Position numbers and translations under genes: made by a program | Notes under the pieces: model-generated | What the model was told of the DNA's origin: nothing | Seen by the model: only the letters and a program-made list of their open reading frames with translations | The model's database searches: none | Shown: piece by piece, positions 25,253 to 34,595 of the stretch | Layout of the letters: each line of letters begins with the position of its first letter | Position numbering within the stretch: position 1 is the first letter of the stretch | From: Marinagarivorans cellulosilyticus | GTDB lineage: Bacteria; Pseudomonadota; Gammaproteobacteria; Pseudomonadales; Cellvibrionaceae | Direction: 5' to 3' | DNA: 64,000 bases | Assembly: GCF_021655555.1 (NCBI RefSeq) | Contig: NZ_AP023086.1 | Coordinates: 3,502,685-3,566,684 of the forward strand

Positions 25253-27655
25253 GTGAGTGAAAGCAATATAGATAACCCCATTAATGACGAGCCCCCTGTA
25301 GTGGATAAGCCTAGCCGCAGGCCCCGAGCGCGGCAACGCGAGCAGTCGAGGCCGCCTGAGCCAACCAAAAGCAGCAGTATGATGTCGATCATTCTGAAAG
25401 AAGGCTTGCTGATTGCGCTGGCAGCAGCCTGTGGCTTCCTAACATTGGCGCTAGCCACTTTCGACCCTTTTGATCCCGGTTGGTCCAATACTGGCACAAA
25501 TACCGGCGTCGCCAATGCTGGTGGCCCAGCTGGTGCATGGCTGGCCGACGTGGCTTTTACGCTATTTGGTTATATGGCGTATTTGTTTCCTATTATGCTG
25601 GCCTACCAAGGTTGGTGCGTTATGCGCGACAGACAATCAAACTCTTTTGACCCCATCGTACTGGGTTTACGGTTTGTGGGGCTGTGCTTGGTTATGGTGT
25701 CGGCTACAGGCATGGCCGTTCATTACCAAGGTGAAGCCTCAGTGTCCTTGCCGCTTTCAGTAGGCGGGGCTTTAGGGGTTTCCATTGCGAATTCTGTCGA
25801 TTCCGCCTTTGGGGTGATTGGAGGCTCGTTAATGTTGGTGAGCTTATTCCTGTTTGGCTTGACCATTTTTGTGGATATTTCTTGGCTAAAAGTCATGGAT
25901 GCGATTGGCGCTGGGATTTTGTCTTCGTACCGGCGTCTTCGAGATTACCTCGAACGCAGGCGCTTTCGCCGGCTAGAGAAAAAAGCAGTTAAAGAAACCG
26001 TGATAAAACGGCAAATCGCGGTGGAGAAACAGGTTAAGCAAACCCAAGAGCGCAAAGCCCCAACCATTAGCCTACCTAAGCCCAAAGTGGAATTAAGCCC
26101 GCGCATCGAAAAAGAAAAGCAGCAGGTACTGTTTGATTCGCCGGTGCAAGGCGAAATGCCGGCTATTGGCCTGCTGGAACCTGTTCAGAAGAATGATAAA
26201 AAAGGCTTTTCTGATGAATCGCTAGAGGCTATGTCGCGCCTGCTGGAACTTAAGCTTAAAGATTTCGGTATCGTTGCTGAGGTGGTAGAAGTCTTGCCAG
26301 GGCCTGTTGTTACACGCTTTGAGATTCAGCCTGCGCCAGGCGTTAAAGCCAGTAAAATCACCAACTTAGCGAAAGATATTGCTCGCTCGCTCGCGGTGAT
26401 TAGCGTGCGTGTTGTTGAAGTGATTCAAGGCAAGTCGGTTGTGGGTATTGAAATCCCTAACGAAGAGCGCGAGATGGTGCGCTTGTCCGAGGTTATTGCC
26501 TCTAACCTTTACGAAAAATCACGTTCGCCACTTACCTTTGCTTTAGGGCACGATATTTCCGGTCAGCCGGTTATTGCGGATTTAGCCAAAATGCCGCACT
26601 TGCTAGTGGCTGGTACAACAGGCTCGGGTAAGTCGGTAGGGGTGAACTCCATGCTTGTGAGCATCCTTTACAAAGCAACGCCAGAAGATGTTCGGCTATT
26701 ACTGGTTGACCCAAAAATGTTGGAGCTTTCGGTTTACGAGGGCATTCCTCACTTGCTGGCGCCAGTTATTACCGATATGAAAGATGCCGCGACAGGCTTG
26801 CGCTGGTGTGTGGGCGAGATGGAGCGGCGCTATAAATTGATGGCAGCGCTCGGGGTGCGCAACCTTGCGGGTTATAACAAAAAAGTAGCCGATGCCATTA
26901 AAGCGGGTGAGCCAATTAAAGACCCATTATGGCTACCTGACGAAGCCGGTATAGGTGAGCAAGAGGCGCCGGAGCTTGAGCGATTGCCGTTTATTGTGGT
27001 CGTTATCGACGAATTTGCCGACATGATGATGATTGTGGGCAAAAAAGTAGAGCAGTTGATTGCCCGCATTGCGCAAAAGGCGCGAGCGGCCGGTATTCAC
27101 ATGGTACTGGCAACCCAGCGCCCCTCGGTTGATGTTATTACAGGCTTAATTAAGGCCAACGTGCCTACCCGTATGGCCTTCCAAGTGTCGTCTAAAATTG
27201 ATTCCCGTACGATTCTAGATCAGGGCGGAGCCGAACAACTTCTGGGTCATGGCGATATGTTGTACCTGCCGCCTGGCACGAGTTTATCTGTCCGTGTTCA
27301 CGGTGCGTTTGTTGATGATCACGAAGTCCATGCTGTGGTTGCCGACTGGAAAAAGCGCGGTGAGCCTGATTATTTGGATGAAATATTCAGCGAGGCGACA
27401 GATGCTGTTGTGGTTCCAGGCTTTAGTGAAGAGGGTGAAAGCGGTGGTGATAGCGAGTCGGACCCTTTGTATGACGAGGCTGTCGCGTTTGTTACCGAAA
27501 CGCGAAAAGCAAGCATCTCTTCTGTTCAGCGGAAATTGCGCATTGGTTACAATCGTGCTGCCCGCTTAATCGAGCAAATGGAAGAATCGGGTGTCATTAC
27601 CGCTATGGGGCATAATGGCAGCCGTGAAGTATTAGCGCCGCCACCGCCAAGATAA
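25253..27655 (+). CDS. ftsK: DNA translocase FtsK
   Basis: FtsK anchors at the division septum and pumps DNA to align dif sites for XerCD. The 800-aa protein has four N-terminal helices (about 43-67, 85-110, 125-148, 160-200), a fairly short charged linker (about 220-320), the motor with Walker A GTTGSGKS (K460) and Walker B VVIDEFADMM, and a C-terminal winged-helix gamma domain (about 735-795) that reads KOPS. The start is a GTG with GAGG 6 nt upstream. lolA follows after 91 bp. Confidence 0.97.
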   Translation: MSESNIDNPINDEPPVVDKPSRRPRARQREQSRPPEPTKSSSMMSIILKEGLLIALAAACGFLTLALATFDPFDPGWSNTGTNTGVANAGGPAGAWLADVAFTLFGYMAYLFPIMLAYQGWCVMRDRQSNSFDPIVLGLRFVGLCLVMVSATGMAVHYQGEASVSLPLSVGGALGVSIANSVDSAFGVIGGSLMLVSLFLFGLTIFVDISWLKVMDAIGAGILSSYRRLRDYLERRRFRRLEKKAVKETVIKRQIAVEKQVKQTQERKAPTISLPKPKVELSPRIEKEKQQVLFDSPVQGEMPAIGLLEPVQKNDKKGFSDESLEAMSRLLELKLKDFGIVAEVVEVLPGPVVTRFEIQPAPGVKASKITNLAKDIARSLAVISVRVVEVIQGKSVVGIEIPNEEREMVRLSEVIASNLYEKSRSPLTFALGHDISGQPVIADLAKMPHLLVAGTTGSGKSVGVNSMLVSILYKATPEDVRLLLVDPKMLELSVYEGIPHLLAPVITDMKDAATGLRWCVGEMERRYKLMAALGVRNLAGYNKKVADAIKAGEPIKDPLWLPDEAGIGEQEAPELERLPFIVVVIDEFADMMMIVGKKVEQLIARIAQKARAAGIHMVLATQRPSVDVITGLIKANVPTRMAFQVSSKIDSRTILDQGGAEQLLGHGDMLYLPPGTSLSVRVHGAFVDDHEVHAVVADWKKRGEPDYLDEIFSEATDAVVVPGFSEEGESGGDSESDPLYDEAVAFVTETRKASISSVQRKLRIGYNRAARLIEQMEESGVITAMGHNGSREVLAPPPPR

Positions 27656-27746
27656 CGATTTAGCGCCAAATAAGATTATTCAGCCGCTGTTAAAGCAGCG
27701 TCTGTAGAGTGGGGCGCAACATAACTTAAATGTCATTGGGAATAAT

Positions 27747-28463
27747 ATGCAAATACAGAAGTCATTTAAACAATTGGCTAGCGTTGCGATTTTTACAATA
27801 GGAACTGGGGCGGGGTTGGCTGCCGCTTTTGCTGATGATCAAGCCGCTAACACAACACAAACAATCAATGCACCTGAGGCGAGTAAAGCCACTGCAGCAG
27901 ACTCTGCCGCTAGAAGTGCCATTATTGAGCGTTTATCCGCTTTGCAAAGCTTGCGAGGGCAATTTACTCAAACGCTGCAAGCTAAGGATGGCAAGCAATT
28001 ACAAGAAACCACCGGCGACTTCACTTTCAAGCGCCCAGGTCTTTACCACTGGGAAAGCAGCGAACCTTTCCCCCAAATTGTGGTTGGTAACGGTGAAACG
28101 GTTTGGGTGTACGACCCAGACTTAGAGCAAGTAACAATTACTAAGCAAGATGCTATGCCTTACAACCCGGCTAATTTACTCAGTGGTGGCATTGCTGACT
28201 TGGCTGCGCGTTATCACATTGAGCAATCGACCGATAAAGAACAAGAGCGCTTTACCTTGACGCCGCTAGATACAGCAAATGCACCTTTTGTGCAGTTGGG
28301 AATGCACTTTGCCGGTGACGTATTGCAGGTCGCCACCTTAACCGATCGGCTGGGGCAAGTAACACGCATTACATTGCAAAAAACCACGGCAAATACGGCT
28401 GTTGATGATAGCCTTTTCAGCTTTGATCCCCCTCAAGGTACGGATATTTTGATGAATGACTGA
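27747..28463 (+). CDS. lolA: Outer-membrane lipoprotein carrier protein LolA
   Basis: LolA ferries lipoproteins across the periplasm from LolCDE to LolB. The 238-aa precursor has a signal peptide likely cut after AFA at about residue 29, then a low-complexity Asn/Thr/Ala stretch, and the LolA core with LRGQFTQTL and DFTFKRPGLYHWE. The 3' end overlaps rarA by 8 bp. The ftsK-lolA-rarA-serS order is conserved in gammaproteobacteria. Confidence 0.94.
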   Translation: MQIQKSFKQLASVAIFTIGTGAGLAAAFADDQAANTTQTINAPEASKATAADSAARSAIIERLSALQSLRGQFTQTLQAKDGKQLQETTGDFTFKRPGLYHWESSEPFPQIVVGNGETVWVYDPDLEQVTITKQDAMPYNPANLLSGGIADLAARYHIEQSTDKEQERFTLTPLDTANAPFVQLGMHFAGDVLQVATLTDRLGQVTRITLQKTTANTAVDDSLFSFDPPQGTDILMND

Positions 28464-29802
28464 CCTATTTAGTCAGGAGGCTCCACAGCCGTTGGCATCG
28501 CGGATGCGTCCACGAACGCTCGAGGAGTATGTAGGGCAAGATCATTTGCTGGATAAGGGCAAGCCCTTAGGTGAGGCCTTGCGGCAAGGCGCATTGCACT
28601 CGATGATCCTATGGGGGCCGCCAGGCGTGGGTAAAACTACGTTAGCGCGGCTTTTTTCTGAGCTAGTTGATGGTTACTTTCAGAGCATGTCTGCGGTATT
28701 GGCCGGCGTAAAAGATATTCGCAAGGCTGCTGAAGATGCTAAAAGCCGGTTTCATTTGCACGGCCAAAAAACGGTGTTGTTTGTTGATGAGGTGCACCGT
28801 TTTAATAAGTCCCAGCAAGATGCATTTTTACCGTATGTTGAAGATGGAACGGTGGTGTTCGTTGGCGCCACAACGGAAAACCCATCGTTTGAAGTTAATA
28901 ACGCATTGCTATCGCGTTGTCGTGTCTATGTGCTTAAAGCATTGTCTGGGAAAAACCTTAGCACTTTGGCTGATAATGCGTTAAGCCAGCAAGAAAAAGG
29001 GCTGGGGTTGCGCGCGATAACCCTAGAGGCGCAAGCGCGTGAGCGCTTAATACAATGCGCTGACGGCGATGGCCGAAGGTTGCTCAATTTACTTGAGCTG
29101 GCTGGAGACCTCGTTACCGATGGCGGTGTGATTACTGCTGATACTGTCGAGGCTGTAGCTTCTCATGATGTACGTCGCTTCGATAAGGGCGGCGATGTTT
29201 TTTACGAGCAAATATCAGCATTGCATAAGTCGGTGCGGGGCTCTAACCCCGATGCTGCACTCTATTGGATGGCGCGAATGCTGGATGGCGGATGCGACCC
29301 ACTGTATGTTGCCCGCCGCGTCGTACGCATGGCGAGCGAGGATATTGGTAATGCTGACCCGCGAGGCCTGCAGTTGGCATTGAATGCATGGGACGTTCAA
29401 TCACGCTTAGGTAGCCCCGAGGGCGAACTGGCCATTGCGCAGGCTGTTGTGTACCTAGCTTGTGCGCCCAAAAGCAACGCCGTTTATATGGCTTTTAAGG
29501 CCGTGATGGCCGATGTAAAAGCCGAGCCGAGCTATGATGTGCCTAATCACTTGCGCAATGCGCCAACAAAGCTAATGAAGCAGCTTGATATGGGAAGAGA
29601 CTACCGCTATGCCCATAGCGAAGAGCAAGCCTATGCCGCCGGTGAACACTACTTCCCCGATGAAATGGAAGCGCGCCAGTATTATCAGCCTGTAGAGCGT
29701 GGGTTAGAAATTAAAATTGGCGAGAAACTTGCTCACCTAGCAGAACTTGACCGCAAGGCCTCTTCGGAGCCTGTGCAACCGACTAATGCTAAGGTGAAAT
29801 AA
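28456..29802 (+). CDS. rarA: Replication-associated recombination protein A (RarA/MgsA)
   Basis: RarA is an AAA+ ATPase of the clamp-loader group that acts at stalled forks and ssDNA gaps. The 448-aa protein has ASRMRPRTLEEYVGQDHL, Walker A GPPGVGKTT (about residues 54-62), the Walker B LFVDEVHRFNKSQQD and sensor GATTENPSF, then the MgsA C-terminal region with ASEDIGNADP. It overlaps lolA by 8 bp and is followed by crcB after 2 bp. Confidence 0.96.
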   Translation: MTDLFSQEAPQPLASRMRPRTLEEYVGQDHLLDKGKPLGEALRQGALHSMILWGPPGVGKTTLARLFSELVDGYFQSMSAVLAGVKDIRKAAEDAKSRFHLHGQKTVLFVDEVHRFNKSQQDAFLPYVEDGTVVFVGATTENPSFEVNNALLSRCRVYVLKALSGKNLSTLADNALSQQEKGLGLRAITLEAQARERLIQCADGDGRRLLNLLELAGDLVTDGGVITADTVEAVASHDVRRFDKGGDVFYEQISALHKSVRGSNPDAALYWMARMLDGGCDPLYVARRVVRMASEDIGNADPRGLQLALNAWDVQSRLGSPEGELAIAQAVVYLACAPKSNAVYMAFKAVMADVKAEPSYDVPNHLRNAPTKLMKQLDMGRDYRYAHSEEQAYAAGEHYFPDEMEARQYYQPVERGLEIKIGEKLAHLAELDRKASSEPVQPTNAKVK

Positions 29803-29804
29803 AA

Positions 29805-30191
29805 ATGGTAATCCAATTTCTGAGTGTCGCCGCTGGCGGCGCCGCTGGTGCTTGTGTGCGTTATGCGTTGGCGCTACTTTTTCCTTTTGTGCCGGGTCAA
29901 TGGCCTATTGCCTCTTTCACTGCCAACATCTTGGGCTGCGCCATTATGGGGGCGCTTTTTTACTTGATTCAGCAGGCGCACCTGCCTTTATCGGTAAAAC
30001 CATTATTATTGGCAGGTTTTTTAGGCGCTATGACCACCTTTTCAAGCTTTGCACTTGAGGCTTGGCTCCTGCTTCAGCACAATGCGCATCTATTGGCGCT
30101 TGCCTACCTTGCCGTGAGTGTTGTGGCATGTGTATGTGCAATTGCATTGGGTTTTGCTGCTGCTGGTACTGCGATGCGTTTGATGGGGTAA
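29805..30191 (+). CDS. crcB: Fluoride channel Fluc/CrcB
   Basis: CrcB is a small dual-topology fluoride exporter. The 128-aa protein has four hydrophobic helices, the early GGAAGACVRY, the TANILGC segment and the pore motif GAMTTFSSF. It lies only 2 bp after rarA, so it is part of the operon and there is no room for a fluoride riboswitch directly before it. This insertion between rarA and serS is an addition to the common gene order. Confidence 0.95.
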   Translation: MVIQFLSVAAGGAAGACVRYALALLFPFVPGQWPIASFTANILGCAIMGALFYLIQQAHLPLSVKPLLLAGFLGAMTTFSSFALEAWLLLQHNAHLLALAYLAVSVVACVCAIALGFAAAGTAMRLMG

Positions 30192-30246
30192 TCGCCTCTG
30201 CATCTGCCAGCGCAATCACTATTAACAATTATTATTTAAGGCCGTT

Positions 30247-31524
30247 ATGTTAGATCCTAAACTTTTTCGCAACGATATAGAGCATTTGGCCACGCAGTTG
30301 GCTGCGCGTGGTTATTCCTTAGATGTTGCTGCGATTCAAACACTAGAGGAGCAGCGCAAGACGCTTCAGGTGCATTGTGAATCACTACAACAAGAGCGTA
30401 ATGCTAGCGCTAAAAGTATTGGTAAGGCGAAGGCTCAGGGGCAAGATATTGCTCCGCTATTAGCCGCTGTGGACACCATGAAGGCGCAACTGCAAGAAAG
30501 CGAAGCCGAGCTGTCGGCTCTTCAAGCAAAGCTTGAGCTGATGTTAGCTGGGGTGCCCAATGTACCCGATGAAAGCGTGCCTGCAGGTTTGAAAGAAGAC
30601 GACAACGTCGAGCTCAGCCGTGTTGGCGAAGTGCCATCTTTCGACTTTGAGCCGCTTGATCATGTGGACTTGGGTGAAAAGCTAGGGATGCTCGATTTTG
30701 ATACCGCCAGTAAATTAACGGGCTCCCGCTTTGCGGTATTGAAAGGGCAGCTGGCGTTAATGCAGCGGGCTTTGACGCAGTTTATGCTCAATACCCATAC
30801 ACTTGAGCACGGCTATGAAGAAGTGTACGTGCCTTATATGGTTAACCGCGATTCCTTATATGGTACAGGTCAACTGCCTAAATTTGAGGAAGATCTGTTC
30901 AAGTTGACCGACGATCGTGAATTTTATTTAATCCCTACAGCAGAAGTGCCTGTGACTAACCTAATGCGTGGCGAGATTATCGACGAGTCCGCTTTGCCGT
31001 TGCGCTATAGCGCACACACACCGTGTTTTCGTTCGGAAGCCGGTAGTTATGGTCGCGATACACGTGGCATGATCCGTCAGCATCAATTCGAAAAAGTAGA
31101 GCTCGTTCAGTTCGTAAAGCCAGAAGATTCCGATGCTACCCTCGAAGCTTTAACTGGGCATGCTGAGGCAATACTGCAAAAACTGGGTCTTGCGTATCGC
31201 AAAATGGCGCTTTGCGCTGGGGATATGGGCTTTTCTGCGGCTAAAACTTACGATTTAGAAGTTTGGTTGCCGTCGCAGCAAAAGTATCGCGAGATCTCAT
31301 CGTGCAGTAACTTCCGCGATTTCCAATCTCGACGTATGAAAGCGCGTTACCGCAGTGCGGAAACCGGCAAGCCAGCTTTGCTGCACACTCTTAATGGCTC
31401 TGGTTTGGCGGTTGGTCGGACACTTTTGGCGGTAATGGAAAATTACCAACAAGCCGATGGCTCAATTATTGTGCCTGAAGTTTTGCGCCCTTACATGGGC
31501 GGGCTTGAGGTGATTAAAGCCTAG
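30247..31524 (+). CDS. serS: Seryl-tRNA synthetase
   Basis: SerRS charges tRNA-Ser and, in this group, tRNA-Sec where present. The 425-aa class II enzyme has the N-terminal long coiled-coil arm (about residues 28-105) and the class II core with the TAEVPVTNL motif, CFRSEAGSYGRDTRGMIRQHQFEKVE (motif 2 region) and NGSGLAVGRTL (motif 3). Its TAG stop overlaps the GTG of cysG in TAGTG, so the pair is coupled. Confidence 0.97.
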   Translation: MLDPKLFRNDIEHLATQLAARGYSLDVAAIQTLEEQRKTLQVHCESLQQERNASAKSIGKAKAQGQDIAPLLAAVDTMKAQLQESEAELSALQAKLELMLAGVPNVPDESVPAGLKEDDNVELSRVGEVPSFDFEPLDHVDLGEKLGMLDFDTASKLTGSRFAVLKGQLALMQRALTQFMLNTHTLEHGYEEVYVPYMVNRDSLYGTGQLPKFEEDLFKLTDDREFYLIPTAEVPVTNLMRGEIIDESALPLRYSAHTPCFRSEAGSYGRDTRGMIRQHQFEKVELVQFVKPEDSDATLEALTGHAEAILQKLGLAYRKMALCAGDMGFSAAKTYDLEVWLPSQQKYREISSCSNFRDFQSRRMKARYRSAETGKPALLHTLNGSGLAVGRTLLAVMENYQQADGSIIVPEVLRPYMGGLEVIKA

Positions 31525-32903
31525 TGCGTTACTTTCCTTTTTTTCATGATTTGCACAACAAGTGCTGCCTGATTGTAGGTGGCGGCACTATTGCTTTACG
31601 CAAAGCGCGGCTGCTGATTAAGGCTGGGGCACGGTTGCGCGTTGTGGCGCCGAGTGTTGGGCCAGAGCTACAAAGCTTAGTGGCTGAATCGGGTGGCGAG
31701 TGCTTGTTCGAGCGGTATAACGAACACCATCTTGATGATGCGGTATTGGTCATATCCGCTACGGATATCGATGTTGTCAACGAGCAGGTGGCGGGTGATT
31801 GCCATCGCCTGCGGTTACCGGTGAATGTGGTCGACAATCCAAGCTTGTGCAGCATTATCACCCCGGCCATCGTCGATAGAAGCCCATTAATTATTGGTGT
31901 TACCAGTGGTGGTGAGGCCCCTGTATTGGCGCGCATGGTTCGCTCCCGTTTAGAAGCTATATTCCCTAGCCGTTATGGTTTGCTTGGCAGTTTGGCCAGC
32001 CGCTTTCGCGAGGCGGTTAAAGCACGCTTTTCCGATGGTGAGCAGCGCCGCAGGTTTTGGGAAAAAACACTGCAAGGCCCAGTAGCTGAGCAAGTATTCG
32101 CCAATAACCTTGAAAAAGCCGAACAACTGATGGCACAAGCTATTGACCAAGCTGGTGATGATACCTTAGGCGAGGTGTACTTAGTGGGCGCAGGCCCAGG
32201 CGACCCGGATTTGCTCACATTTAAAGCGTTACGCTTAATGCAGCAGGCCGAAGTGGTGCTTTATGATCGGCTTGTGAGTCAGCCCATTTTAGAGTTGGTA
32301 AGGCGTGACGCCGAGCGCATTTATGTCGGTAAAAAGCGTGATCTTCACGCTGTGCCCCAGCAAGATATTAACCAGCGCTTAGTTGATTTGGCTAAACAAG
32401 GTAAAAGGGTATTGCGCCTTAAAGGAGGGGACCCTTTTATTTTTGGTCGTGGCGGTGAGGAAATTGAGTTACTAGCCGATAATAACGTGCCTTTTCAGGT
32501 GGTGCCGGGTATTACAGCTGCTAGCGGTTGCGCGGCTTATTCCGGCATTCCATTAACACACCGCGATCATGCGCAATCGGTTCGCTTTGTAACCGGGCAC
32601 CTTAAAGAAGGCTCTAGCGATTTGCCCTTCAATGAAATGGCCAGTGCGAACCAAACCTTAGTCTTTTATATGGGGCTAGTCGCATTGCCGGAGATTTGTT
32701 TAAAGCTTATAAGTGCCGGCAAAGATCCCAAAACGCCTGCGGCATTAATAGAGCGCGGGACTACGCCCAATCACCAAGTCCATATTGGCGATCTGGAAAC
32801 CTTGCCCGAGCTGGTTAAAAATACCGAGGTTCATGCTCCTACACTACTGATTATTGGTTCGGTCGTAGCTTTACACTCTAAGCTTAATTGGTTTGATCAA
32901 TAG
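31524..32903 (+). CDS. cysG: Siroheme synthase CysG
   Basis: CysG is the fused enzyme that methylates uroporphyrinogen III, oxidises precorrin-2 and inserts iron to make siroheme for sulfite and nitrite reductases. The 459-aa protein has the N-terminal NAD-binding dehydrogenase/chelatase half (CLIVGGGTIALRKARLL) and the C-terminal SAM uroporphyrinogen methyltransferase half from about residue 218 (VYLVGAGPGDPDLLT, RLKGGDPFIFGRGGEE). The start is a GTG overlapping the serS stop. Confidence 0.96.
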   Translation: MRYFPFFHDLHNKCCLIVGGGTIALRKARLLIKAGARLRVVAPSVGPELQSLVAESGGECLFERYNEHHLDDAVLVISATDIDVVNEQVAGDCHRLRLPVNVVDNPSLCSIITPAIVDRSPLIIGVTSGGEAPVLARMVRSRLEAIFPSRYGLLGSLASRFREAVKARFSDGEQRRRFWEKTLQGPVAEQVFANNLEKAEQLMAQAIDQAGDDTLGEVYLVGAGPGDPDLLTFKALRLMQQAEVVLYDRLVSQPILELVRRDAERIYVGKKRDLHAVPQQDINQRLVDLAKQGKRVLRLKGGDPFIFGRGGEEIELLADNNVPFQVVPGITAASGCAAYSGIPLTHRDHAQSVRFVTGHLKEGSSDLPFNEMASANQTLVFYMGLVALPEICLKLISAGKDPKTPAALIERGTTPNHQVHIGDLETLPELVKNTEVHAPTLLIIGSVVALHSKLNWFDQ

Positions 32904-32935
32904 TTCTAATATGTAGCCTCCTTTGTTGCGCTTAA

Positions 32936-32978
32936 GTTGTTAAGTTTTCAGCCGTTACACTGTGTAAACCTTAACAAC
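32936..32978. promoter_or_regulatory. Nested palindromes before the small basic protein gene
   Basis: GTTGTTAAG at 32936-32944 is the exact inverse of CTTAACAAC at 32970-32978. Inside it lies a second perfect palindrome, TTACAC-T-GTGTAA (32955-32967). The block ends 26 nt before the next start codon, so it could be an operator or a leader hairpin. Confidence 0.45.
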
Positions 32979-33003
32979 GTAGTTGGCAAGAATAGGAGGC
33001 TAC

Positions 33004-33228
33004 ATGATCCCTATCGATCCAGTGAAACCGCCTGCGCCTCAGCGTGGTACTTTAAAAGTGCATCGCGTTAAGCCGGTAACATCGCGCTTAAACCAATCTG
33101 ATACGCCACGTAAAGACCGCCGTCAGAAGACGGACCGCCGTAAGAATAGCTTTCGCCATAGAGGCGCCTTTGAAATGCGGGCGGGTGTTGATCGACGCGG
33201 GATACAGCATGTTGACGAAGAGGTATAA
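33004..33228 (+). CDS. Small basic protein with repeated DRR motifs
   Basis: A 74-aa protein of unknown function. The ATG at 33004 has a full AGGAGG at 32994-32999, the best Shine-Dalgarno in this area; a TTG further upstream is less likely. The N-terminal half is Pro-rich (DPVKPPAPQRG), and the C-terminal half is strongly basic with DRR three times (KDRRQKTDRR and later GVDRR), ending acidic (DEEV). It may bind nucleic acid or an acidic partner. It lies between cysG and an HD-GYP gene with its own upstream palindromes. Confidence 0.65.
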   Translation: MIPIDPVKPPAPQRGTLKVHRVKPVTSRLNQSDTPRKDRRQKTDRRKNSFRHRGAFEMRAGVDRRGIQHVDEEV

Positions 33229-33284
33229 CCTCGCTTGTTTGGCATAGTAAATTGCTTTTCCATACCAAAAGTGTCGGTGTTTTT

Positions 33285-33314
33285 TTGAAGATGTAAACGA
33301 GGGCTAGCTATACT
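33285..33314 (+). promoter_or_regulatory. Putative promoter of the HD-GYP/histidine kinase pair
   Basis: TTGAAG at 33285-33290 and TATACT at 33309-33314, with an 18-nt spacer, lie about 30 nt before the HD-GYP ATG. Confidence 0.5.
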
Positions 33315-33343
33315 CATTAAGTGAATGTTATGAGTTGTTACCC

Positions 33344-34591
33344 ATGAGTGAAGTGCATCGCCAATCTATTCCGTTAGAGCATTTGTCTGTAGGCATGTTC
33401 GTAGTGGAGCTTGATGTTCCTTGGATTAATAGTCCTTTTTTAACGCACTCCCGAAAAATAAAATCATTCAAAGATATTGATGCTTTACGCCGCTCAGGGG
33501 TGAAAACGCTAGTGATTGACACCGAGCGTGGCGCCGCACCTAAAGTATCGCCGCAATATGTAGCTGGGGTTAGCCGCGATGATGTCAGCAAAGAGGCCTC
33601 AAATCGTAACCCTGAGCCTGCCGTTGTTAAGGCTACCAAACCAAGAGATCCTAGTGTTGCCGTTGAGCTTGCCGCTGCCCAAAAAGTTGCCGAGCAAGTA
33701 AAGCAAGTCGCAAGCCAATTATTTGAAGCACTCGATGCAAATAAGGCTATCGATGTAAAAGTTGTTGATCCACTTGTTGATGAGACTTTGGCCAGCCTAA
33801 ATCGAAATAACCAAGCCTTAATGAGCCTTGTGCATTTAAGCCGAAAATCACAAAAACTAGCAGATCATGCTTTTAGCACTTTTTGTATAGCGCTGAATAT
33901 GGGAGTAGCGCTAAAACACTCGCCCGAAGAGCTGCAGGCGCTGGGTTTGGCTGCCTTATTACACGAGGCGGGCTGGCAGCATCTGCCTTTAAACCTGATG
34001 GGCAAGCGTACAAAATATACCGCCAACGAAGAGCAGCTTATTGCACGGCATGTTGATATAGGCCTGAATATGCTGCAAAGCTCTAATTTACCTGAGCTTG
34101 TGGGCCGTATTATTGCAGAGCATCACGAGCGCAATGACGGTACGGGCTACCCCAATTGCTTAAAAGGTGGCGATATTCACCCCCTGAGCCAAATACTGGC
34201 TATTGCGGACGCTTATGACGAGCGCATTCATCAACTGCAAGATAGGCCTGGCTTACTTCCCAGAAACGCACTGCAGCTGCTGTATAAAGAAACCAAAAAA
34301 GGCGCTTTCGACAGTAAAGCGATGACGGCTTTTATTTCCATGATGGGCGTTTATCCGGTAACAAGTGCCGTGCTGCTTGAAAGTGGTGAAAAGGGCATTG
34401 TGGTTGAGCACGATCAGCATGCACACACCACGCGAATAAAAATTATTTATGATGGTAGCGGAAAGGCGCTAGATAACCCGGTTGAAGCGTGTGTTACGCA
34501 GGCAGAGGAGGGGCGGTCGATTAAATCGTTATTGGACCCAGCTGATAGTCGCGTGGACCCATTTGGCTTATTGGTTTTTGTGACGCCTTAA
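33344..34591 (+). CDS. HD-GYP domain protein with altered HD motif
   Basis: The 415-aa protein has an N-terminal DUF3391-like region (about 1-80, SIPLEHLSVGMFVVELD) and a C-terminal HD-GYP domain (about 165-345). HD-GYP enzymes split cyclic-di-GMP to GMP. Here the metal-binding HD reads H207-E208 (LLHEAGW), and the usual HDxGK is HEAGW; the HHE at 260-262 and GYP at 268-270 are kept. Activity is therefore uncertain. ATG 33344 is preferred over a TTG 9 nt upstream. The kinase gene starts 4 bp after the stop, so the two form an operon. Confidence 0.85.
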   Translation: MSEVHRQSIPLEHLSVGMFVVELDVPWINSPFLTHSRKIKSFKDIDALRRSGVKTLVIDTERGAAPKVSPQYVAGVSRDDVSKEASNRNPEPAVVKATKPRDPSVAVELAAAQKVAEQVKQVASQLFEALDANKAIDVKVVDPLVDETLASLNRNNQALMSLVHLSRKSQKLADHAFSTFCIALNMGVALKHSPEELQALGLAALLHEAGWQHLPLNLMGKRTKYTANEEQLIARHVDIGLNMLQSSNLPELVGRIIAEHHERNDGTGYPNCLKGGDIHPLSQILAIADAYDERIHQLQDRPGLLPRNALQLLYKETKKGAFDSKAMTAFISMMGVYPVTSAVLLESGEKGIVVEHDQHAHTTRIKIIYDGSGKALDNPVEACVTQAEEGRSIKSLLDPADSRVDPFGLLVFVTP

Positions 34592-34595
34592 CTGT

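Noticed and set aside
29803..29804. Fluoride riboswitch before crcB
   Set aside because: Only 2 bp separate rarA and crcB, so no crcB-motif aptamer can lie directly upstream.
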